A stretch of 12,093 nucleotides of DNA, from positions 1-12,093 of the forward strand of contig CALWXY010000216.1 in NCBI GenBank assembly GCA_944385595.1. The letters are read 5' to 3'. Below are positions 7,420 to 12,093 of this stretch, piece by piece. Both the position numbers and the translations under genes were made by a program. The DNA comes from an uncultured Oscillospiraceae bacterium. GTDB taxonomy: Bacteria > Bacillota > Clostridia > Oscillospirales > Oscillospiraceae. Under the pieces are notes generated by a model. The model did not search any database and was not told the origin of the DNA. It saw nothing but the letters and a program-made list of their open reading frames with translations. Each line of letters starts with the position of its first letter. The stretch's first letter is position 1.

Positions 7420-7469
7420 CTCCGCCTCTATGTTTTGCCGGAAGCGGCTGTTTTAAACATCCGGCGGAG
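7420..7469 (-). promoter_or_regulatory. Structured 5' leader hairpin of the alcohol dehydrogenase
   Basis: In the minus-strand transcript, CTCCGCC pairs with GGCGGAG (7 bp). After a small internal loop ATGTTT pairs with AAACAT (6 bp), and inside that GCCG pairs with CGGC around a CTTC tetraloop. The structure fills 50 bases of the leader and ends 13 bases before the ribosome binding site. There is no T tract, so it is not an intrinsic terminator. It could stabilise the mRNA or be a regulatory fold; no known riboswitch class was recognised. Confidence 0.5.
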
Positions 7470-7470
7470 C
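7444..7470. repeat. 27-base element, copy 1 (alcohol dehydrogenase leader)
   Basis: On the plus strand it reads GCGGCTG, T, TTTAAACA, TCC, GGCGGAGC. It matches the copy at 11605-11631 at 24 of 27 positions. Its centre, TGTTTTAAACA, is a perfect odd palindrome, as expected of a protein-binding site. It overlaps the leader hairpin. Confidence 0.65.
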
Positions 7471-7484
7471 TTTGATTTGGCTGT

Positions 7485-7511
7485 ATTGTAACCGACGGGG
7501 CCGCATGTGAA
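7485..7511 (-). promoter_or_regulatory. Possible promoter of the alcohol dehydrogenase
   Basis: On the minus strand TACAAT (7485-7490) is a good -10 box. TTCACA (7506-7511) could be the -35 box with a short 15-base spacer. A start near 7478 would give a leader of about 87 bases that begins just before the hairpin. The -10 is good, the -35 weak. Confidence 0.4.
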
Positions 7512-7521
7512 CATATCCAAT

Positions 7522-8922
7522 TCATGACAATTTTTTGAGGTCAATATCCCCGCTGAAAATGCGCTCGAGCTGCCTCACCGCCATTGGAATCTGCTCCGGC
7601 TCTACGCTGGCGAAATTCAGCACCACCTGCCCGGAATAGGCTATGGACGGCACGAGGCAGTAGTCCGACATCAGTGCCAGATGCACCCCCGCCTCGCCGG
7701 CGCGCCGGCGTATCTCGCCGTCGCTCAGGCGCGTGTCCATCCGGAGCACCATGTGCGTGCCGACGCTGCAGCGGCGCATATCGCAGACGGAGGCGAGCGG
7801 CGAGGCCGCCAGCGCCTCCTCCATCAGCTCCTTCCTGCGGCGGTAGTGCCGTCTCAGCCTGTTTATGTGCCGCTCGAAATAGCCCTGGGATATGAACTTC
7901 GCCAGAGTGTACTGCTCGAAGCTCGAGACCGAGCAGGAGTAAAAGCTCATGCGGCTCTCATACAGCTCCATCAGCGCCTCAGGCAGCACCATGTACGATA
8001 TGCGCAGCGAGGGCACGAGGCTCTTCGAGAAGGTGTTCATGTATATGACCTTCCTGCCGTCCTGCGAGAACAGCGTCGGCAGGGCCTGGCCGGAGAAGCG
8101 CAGCTCGCTGTCGTAGTCGTCCTCAATCAGATATCTGTCCGGAGCCTCGCGCGCCCATTCGAGCAGCTCCCGCCGCCGCGCGGCAGGCATGACGGTGCCT
8201 GTCGGGAAATGGTTTCCGGGCGAGACGTGCACGACATTCGCCCTGCTCCTCGCGAGCACGTCGGTGCGTATGCCGGATTCGTCCATCGGGATGTAGTCCC
8301 AGAGCGTGCCGTAGCTGTTCGATATCTCAGCGAACTTCTTGTAGCCCGGCTCCTCTATGGCGATGACGCTCTGCGGCCCGAACAGCTGCAGCAGCTTGCC
8401 GTATAGATACTCCGTCCCCGCGCCGACGACTATCTGCCCCGGCGACACGCTCATGCCCCGGCAGCCGTATAGGTAGTCGGCTATCGCCCGCCGCAGCACC
8501 AGCAGGCCGCGGAACGGCACGGTCTGCAGCAGCTCGTCGTCCTGGTCGGAGAGCACCTTCCGCATCAGGCGCGTCCATGTGTTCAGCGGGAACAGCGACA
8601 TGCTGCATCTGTTGGCCTTGAAGTCGAACAGATACTGCTCCGCCGCCTCGCTCCGCTCAGCCGGGGCTGGCGGCGGAGCCGGTCTGGGGCTGACGAAAAA
8701 GCCGTGCTTGCTGCGCGTGTAGAGATGCCCCTCGCTCACCAGCAGGGTGTAGGCGTTCTCCACCGTCGTGACGCTCACGCCCAGATGCTCGGCCAGCACC
8801 CGCTTCGACGGCAGCCTCTCGTCCGCAGCCAGAGCGCCGCTGCGTATGTCGCTCAGTATGCAGCGCGACAGGTATTCGTATTTCGGCTGCGCGCCGCGCA
8901 GCTCGAGGTCGTAGGTCATCAT
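7522..8922 (-). CDS. MocR-family transcriptional regulator (GntR winged helix fused to aminotransferase-like domain)
   Basis: A 466-residue DNA-binding regulator of the MocR/PdxR type. Residues 11-78 are a GntR winged helix-turn-helix (RLPSKRVLAEHLGVSVTTVENAY, split here as RLPSKRVLAEHLG and VSVTTVENAY, then GHLYTRSKHGFFV). A Pro/Ala-rich linker covers about 80-95. The rest is a type I aminotransferase fold that binds PLP: VVGAGTEYL (165-173), SPGNHFPTG (234-242), the PLP Asp in IEDDYDSEL (266-274), and the Schiff-base Lys K300 in FSKSL. Family members usually sense PLP or amino acids and control nearby PLP, amine or transport genes. The alcohol dehydrogenase is 130 bases downstream and is a candidate target; autoregulation is also common. 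ATG at 8922 has AGGAGGA (8929-8935) 6 bases away. Its effector and targets cannot be read from sequence. Confidence 0.93.
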   Translation of the reverse strand: MMTYDLELRGAQPKYEYLSRCILSDIRSGALAADERLPSKRVLAEHLGVSVTTVENAYTLLVSEGHLYTRSKHGFFVSPRPAPPPAPAERSEAAEQYLFDFKANRCSMSLFPLNTWTRLMRKVLSDQDDELLQTVPFRGLLVLRRAIADYLYGCRGMSVSPGQIVVGAGTEYLYGKLLQLFGPQSVIAIEEPGYKKFAEISNSYGTLWDYIPMDESGIRTDVLARSRANVVHVSPGNHFPTGTVMPAARRRELLEWAREAPDRYLIEDDYDSELRFSGQALPTLFSQDGRKVIYMNTFSKSLVPSLRISYMVLPEALMELYESRMSFYSCSVSSFEQYTLAKFISQGYFERHINRLRRHYRRRKELMEEALAASPLASVCDMRRCSVGTHMVLRMDTRLSDGEIRRRAGEAGVHLALMSDYCLVPSIAYSGQVVLNFASVEPEQIPMAVRQLERIFSGDIDLKKLS

Positions 8923-8955
8923 GGCCTTTCCTCCTGCTCTGACCCTTAAATTTTA

Positions 8956-8988
8956 TCAATTTTAAGCGCATTTTTAAAAGGTCAATTT
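8956..8988. promoter_or_regulatory. Possible MocR operator: TCAATTT direct repeat
   Basis: TCAATTT occurs at 8956-8962 and again at 8982-8988, 26 bases apart, between the mocR -10 box and its start codon. MocR regulators such as GabR often bind direct repeats. An imperfect inverted repeat (GACCCTTAAA with TTTTAAAAGGTC) spans the same stretch. The region is AT-rich, so chance is a real possibility. Confidence 0.3.
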
Positions 8989-8989
8989 C

Positions 8990-9018
8990 ATTATAAACGG
9001 ACTCGGCACGAGCTGCAA
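8990..9018 (-). promoter_or_regulatory. Promoter of the MocR regulator gene
   Basis: On the minus strand there is a perfect TATAAT -10 box (8990-8995) and TTGCAG (9013-9018) as a -35 box, with the ideal 17-base spacer. Transcription would start near 8983, giving a leader of about 60 bases. It lies right after the clpC terminator, so the regulator is transcribed independently. Confidence 0.65.
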
Positions 9019-9041
9019 GCGCCATTTGGCCATCCGCAAAT

Positions 9042-9074
9042 AAAAAAAGGGCTTTCGGCCTGAGCCGAAAGCCC
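9042..9074 (-). terminator. Intrinsic terminator of clpC
   Basis: On the minus strand GGGCTTTCGGC and GCCGAAAGCCC form a perfect 11-bp stem with a four-base loop (TCAG), followed by a run of seven T. It begins 14 bases after the clpC stop. Confidence 0.93.
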
Positions 9075-9088
9075 TCTCCATATGCTGT

Positions 9089-11569
9089 TTACTCAGCCTT
9101 GGGCTGCTCGCCCTCGGCCTTCTTTATTACAATCCTGCCGTCCTCGACCACGGCCTCGGCCTTGTCGCCGCTCTTCAGCTCGCCGGAGAGCAGGCGCTCG
9201 GCGGTGCCGTCCTCGATGGCGGTCTGGATGGCGCGGCGCAGCGGGCGCGCGCCGTAGACGGGGTCGAAGCCCTTGTCGGCCAGCTTGTCCAGCGCCTCGT
9301 CGCTGACGCTAAGCTCAATTCCCAAATCGGCTATGCGCTTCTCGACGGTCCTCAGCATGTTCGCCGCGATGTCGCGGATGTTCTCACGCGTCAGCTGGTT
9401 GAACACGATGATGTCGTCGATGCGGTTCAGGAACTCGGGCTTGAAGGTGCGGCGCAGGTCGCCCATGACAAGCTCGCGGATCTCATCGGAGCTGCGGACC
9501 TTGTCGGCCTCGCCGTCGTGGGTGAAGCCAAGCTGCTTCTTGCCCTCGATGATGTTCTTCGCGCCCACGTTCGAGGTCATGACGATGATGGTGTTCTTGA
9601 AGTTCACATGTCTGCCCTGGGAGTCGGTCAGCAGGCCGTCCTCCATGATCTGCAGCATGATGTTGAACACGTCCTCGTGCGCCTTCTCAATCTCATCGAA
9701 GAGGATGACGCTGTAGGGCTTGCGTCTGACCTTCTCGGTCAGCTGGCCGCCCTCATCGTAGCCCACATATCCCGGGGGCGAGCCGATGAGCTTGGAGACT
9801 GTGTGCTTCTCCATGAACTCGGACATGTCTATCCTGATCATGGCGTTCTCGTCGCCGAACACAGCCTCGGCGAGGGCCTTGCACAGCTCCGTCTTGCCGA
9901 CACCGGTGGGGCCGAGGAAGAGGAAGGAGCCTATAGGTCTCTTCGGATCCTTGAGGCCGACACGGCCGCGGCGGATGGCGCGCGACACGGCGGACACAGC
10001 CTCGTCCTGGCCGATGACGCGCTCGTGGAGAATCTTCTCCATGTTCATCAGTCTGGCGCTCTCGTCCTCGGTCAGGCTGGTTACGGGCACGCCCGTCCAG
10101 CCGGAGACGACCTCGGCGATGTCCTCGGCGGTGACGCAGCCGCGCTCGCCGCCTATGGAGCGCTCCCACTCGGCGCGCGCCTTGTCAAGCTCGGCGCGCT
10201 GCTCCTTCTCACGGTCTCGCAGCAGCGCGGCCTGCTCGAAGTCCTGGGCCTGTATGGCAGACTCCTTCTCGCTCTCGAGGGCCTTCACGCGGTTCTCGAT
10301 GACCTGCAGGTCGTTCGGCACGGTGCGGCTCTTCATGCGGACCCGCGACGCGGCCTCGTCCATCAGGTCTATGGCCTTGTCCGGCAGGAAGCGGTCGTTA
10401 ATATAGCGCGAGGACATCTTGACGGCGGCCTCTATGGCCTCGTCGGAAATCTTGAGCTTGTGGTGCGCCTCGTACTTGTCGCGCAGGCCGCGGATGATCT
10501 CGATGCTCTGCTCGACGGTCGGCTCGTCGACGGTGACGGGCTGGAAGCGGCGCTCGAGGGCGGCGTCCTTCTCGATGTACTTGCGGTACTCGTTGAGGGT
10601 GGTCGCGCCGATGACCTGGATCTCGCCTCTGCCGAGGGCGGGCTTTATGATGTTTGCGGCGTCGATGGCGCCTTCGGCGGCGCCGGCGCCGATGATGGTG
10701 TGCAGCTCATCTATGAAGAGGATGACGTCCCCGGCCTTCTGCACCTCGGCGAGCACGCCTTTGATGCGCTCCTCGAAGTCGCCGCGGTACTTGGTGCCCG
10801 CGAGCATACCGGTGAGGTCGAGGGAGACTATGCGCTTGCCGAGCAGGTCGTCCGGCACGTCGCCGGAGGCGACCTTCTGCGCGAGGCCCTCGGCTACGGC
10901 GGTCTTGCCGACGCCCGGCTCGCCTATCAGCACGGGGTTGTTCTTCGTGCGGCGGGACAGTATCTGGATAACGCGGGCAATCTCCTTCTCACGTCCGATG
11001 CCGGGGTCGAGCGCGCCCTTCTCGGCGAGCTCGGTTAGGTCGCGGCTGTACTGGTCGAGGGTCTTGGTGCTGCCGGCGCTGCGGCGCGCTGCGGTGCGCT
11101 GAGCGCCCTGAGCGGCACGCGGACGGCTCTCGGGGTTGCCGAACACGGCCATGAGGTCGGTGTAAATGCGGTTGAGGTCTATGCCGAGCGAGGTGATGAG
11201 CCTTGCCGCCGAGCTCTCCGGCTCGCGGAGTATGCCCATCAGCAGGTGCTCGGTGCCGACGTAGTTGTGGCCGAGGCGGTTTGCGTCGGCGATTGCAAGC
11301 TCGATGACGCGCTTTGCCCTCGGCGTGAGACCCTGGGCGGGCGTGCCGGGCACGCCGCGGCCGACGAAGCGCTCTATAAGCTCGGTGATGAGCTTGTCGT
11401 CCATGCCGCTGTCGCGCAGGACTTTGGCGCCAAGCCCCTCGCCCTCGCGGGCGATGCCGAGCAGAATGTGCTCGGTGCCGACGTAGCTGTGCCCCAGCTC
11501 GGAGGCGGACTCCTGCGCGAGGGCTATGGCCTTTTTGGCTCTCTCGGTGAATCTATCAGAATTACGCAT
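9089..11569 (-). CDS. clpC: ClpC, AAA+ unfoldase of the Clp protease
   Basis: An 826-residue hexameric ATPase that unfolds proteins and feeds them to ClpP for degradation. Domains in order: two Clp-N repeats (about 1-145); AAA-1 with Walker A GEPGVGKT (216-223), Walker B IDEL (D287, E288) and arginine-finger region ERRF (339-342); a coiled M-domain with a UVR motif (about 422-457); AAA-2 with Walker A GPTGVGKT (553-560) and Walker B LFDE (D625, E626); an LGF loop at 680-682, expected to dock ClpP; and a small C-terminal domain. E33 and E107, each in VGTEH, align with Bacillus subtilis E32 and E106, which hold phospho-arginine tags on substrates. ATG at 11569 has a good AAAGGAGTG site upstream. 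It follows an McsA-like gene by 81 bases, the order found in ctsR operons, but mcsB is not between them. Full length, no defects seen. Confidence 0.97.
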   Translation of the reverse strand: MRNSDRFTERAKKAIALAQESASELGHSYVGTEHILLGIAREGEGLGAKVLRDSGMDDKLITELIERFVGRGVPGTPAQGLTPRAKRVIELAIADANRLGHNYVGTEHLLMGILREPESSAARLITSLGIDLNRIYTDLMAVFGNPESRPRAAQGAQRTAARRSAGSTKTLDQYSRDLTELAEKGALDPGIGREKEIARVIQILSRRTKNNPVLIGEPGVGKTAVAEGLAQKVASGDVPDDLLGKRIVSLDLTGMLAGTKYRGDFEERIKGVLAEVQKAGDVILFIDELHTIIGAGAAEGAIDAANIIKPALGRGEIQVIGATTLNEYRKYIEKDAALERRFQPVTVDEPTVEQSIEIIRGLRDKYEAHHKLKISDEAIEAAVKMSSRYINDRFLPDKAIDLMDEAASRVRMKSRTVPNDLQVIENRVKALESEKESAIQAQDFEQAALLRDREKEQRAELDKARAEWERSIGGERGCVTAEDIAEVVSGWTGVPVTSLTEDESARLMNMEKILHERVIGQDEAVSAVSRAIRRGRVGLKDPKRPIGSFLFLGPTGVGKTELCKALAEAVFGDENAMIRIDMSEFMEKHTVSKLIGSPPGYVGYDEGGQLTEKVRRKPYSVILFDEIEKAHEDVFNIMLQIMEDGLLTDSQGRHVNFKNTIIVMTSNVGAKNIIEGKKQLGFTHDGEADKVRSSDEIRELVMGDLRRTFKPEFLNRIDDIIVFNQLTRENIRDIAANMLRTVEKRIADLGIELSVSDEALDKLADKGFDPVYGARPLRRAIQTAIEDGTAERLLSGELKSGDKAEAVVEDGRIVIKKAEGEQPKAE

Positions 11570-11604
11570 ATGCGTTCACTCCTTTATCGTATCATCATCA
11601 ATTC

Positions 11605-11631
11605 GCGGCTGATTTAAACAGCTGGCGGAGC
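11605..11631. repeat. 27-base element, copy 2 (clpC leader)
   Basis: On the plus strand it reads GCGGCTG, A, TTTAAACA, GCT, GGCGGAGC, differing from the copy at 7444-7470 at only 3 positions. GCTG and CAGC flank the AT-rich centre as a dyad. It lies 35 bases upstream of the clpC start. Confidence 0.65.
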
Positions 11632-11644
11632 AAATTGCCCCGCC
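11624..11644 (-). promoter_or_regulatory. Hairpin between the McsA-like gene and clpC
   Basis: In the minus-strand transcript GGCGGGGC pairs with GCTCCGCC (8 bp, one G-U pair) around an AATTT loop, starting 6 bases after the upstream stop codon. No T tract follows, so it is probably an RNA-processing, stability or partial attenuation element rather than a full terminator. One arm is part of the 27-base element. Confidence 0.45.
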
Positions 11645-11650
11645 GCGCCG

Positions 11651-12076
11651 TCAGCCATTCTGCTCCATCGAGCGAATCTTATCCCTCAGCTCGATGGCTT
11701 TCTCGAAATCCTCTGCCTTAACTGCCTTCTGAAGCTCCTGCTTGAGCTGCACCAGCTCACGCTTTGCCTTGAAGGCCGCGCCGGCGTCGTCGGGGATGTT
11801 CTTGTCCTCCTGCGGCTCCGCTATGCGGACGCGCTCCATAGTGGGGGCGGCGAGGCGGGAGAACGGGGCGAAGAAGTCGTCGTTCCAGAAGCTCCCGAGC
11901 ATGCCGAAGGGGCTGCGCATCTCGAAGGGGCGGAAGAAATCGCCGAGCATGTTGTCGGAGGCGAGACCCTCCTCCGCCGCGCACTGCGAGCAGAGGCAGC
12001 GCTTGGTGACATTGCCGTTTATATTGGAGGTATAGAAGAAGTTGGCTTCTCTCTCATTGCATTTTTCACATTTCAT
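11651..12076 (-). CDS. mcsA: McsA-like zinc-finger / UVR-motif protein
   Basis: A 141-residue cytosolic protein resembling McsA, the activator of the arginine kinase McsB that works with ClpC in protein quality control. Seen: an N-terminal zinc finger with C3/C6 and C29/C32 (plus C27); a Phe/Pro/Met-rich middle (about 43-75) containing GDFFRPFEMRSPFGML; a linker; and a UVR motif at about 106-140 (LVQLKQELQKAVKAEDFEKA, then IELRDKIRSMEQ). Canonical B. subtilis McsA is about 185 residues and has a second pair of CxxC motifs before the UVR; those are missing here. The UVR also resembles the one in ClpC. The start is ATG at 12076, with AAAGGGTG just upstream near the window edge. It is cotranscribed with clpC if the 81-base gap is read through. 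Many such proteins are filed as UvrB/UvrC motif proteins; the mcsA symbol is tentative because the second zinc site is absent. Confidence 0.75.
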   Translation of the reverse strand: MKCEKCNEREANFFYTSNINGNVTKRCLCSQCAAEEGLASDNMLGDFFRPFEMRSPFGMLGSFWNDDFFAPFSRLAAPTMERVRIAEPQEDKNIPDDAGAAFKAKRELVQLKQELQKAVKAEDFEKAIELRDKIRSMEQNG

Positions 12077-12093
12077 AAATAAACACCCTTTCA

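Noticed and set aside
7395..7521. Known riboswitch or T-box in the alcohol dehydrogenase leader
   Set aside because: The leader is too short and lacks the conserved cores of the SAM, TPP, FMN, glycine or T-box classes; only a nested hairpin is seen.
9518..11038. 506-codon open frame on the plus strand opposite clpC
   Set aside because: It is the antisense of a clearly genuine clpC, with no ribosome binding site or family match.
11570..11650. CtsR, HrcA (CIRCE) or sigma-A promoter site directly upstream of clpC
   Set aside because: No heptad repeat, CIRCE dyad or convincing -35/-10 pair was found. TACGAT near 11586 lacks a suitable partner.

Overview
The window looks like chromosome from a GC-rich, anaerobic member of the Bacillota, most likely class Clostridia. 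This is inferred from strong AGGAGG-type ribosome binding sites, TTG starts, an McsA-like/ClpC pair, methionine gamma-lyase, a QueG-like iron-sulfur protein and a Thermoanaerobacter/Clostridium-type NADP secondary alcohol dehydrogenase. No rRNA, tRNA, CRISPR array, insertion sequence or phage gene was seen. No gene-free stretch exceeds 300 bases; the longest is about 165 bases.

Left part, plus strand (1-4634): a tight four-gene operon. It begins inside megL (methionine gamma-lyase, N-terminus outside the window). A small protein with two [4Fe-4S] clusters related to epoxyqueuosine reductase follows, then an M20D metallo-amidohydrolase and a divergent BCCT-family transporter. Gaps are 17, 13 and 32 bases, and a 13-bp hairpin closes the unit. 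Together the genes suggest uptake of a zwitterionic or acylated compound, hydrolysis of an amide bond, and release of thiol, ammonia and 2-oxo acid. This is the best candidate for an undescribed pathway, but the substrate cannot be read from sequence.

Middle part, plus strand (4652-6330): two damaged transporter genes. One is an MFS protein that keeps helix 1 and the C-terminal half but lacks about five helices. The other is an AEC-family (auxin efflux carrier-like) gene with a one-base frameshift. Both use more G-ending codons than the operon to their left. A perfect 16-bp bidirectional terminator (6296-6330) separates them from the convergent minus-strand genes.

Right part, minus strand (6336-12076), in transcription order: an McsA-like zinc-finger/UVR protein, clpC with a strong terminator, a MocR-type regulator (GntR DNA-binding domain fused to an aminotransferase fold) with a good promoter, and the secondary alcohol dehydrogenase. 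The dehydrogenase has its own probable promoter and a leader that can fold into a long hairpin. A 27-base element, 24 of 27 identical, occurs in the leaders of both the alcohol dehydrogenase and clpC. No mcsB lies between the McsA-like gene and clpC, although ClpC keeps both glutamates of the phospho-arginine pockets.
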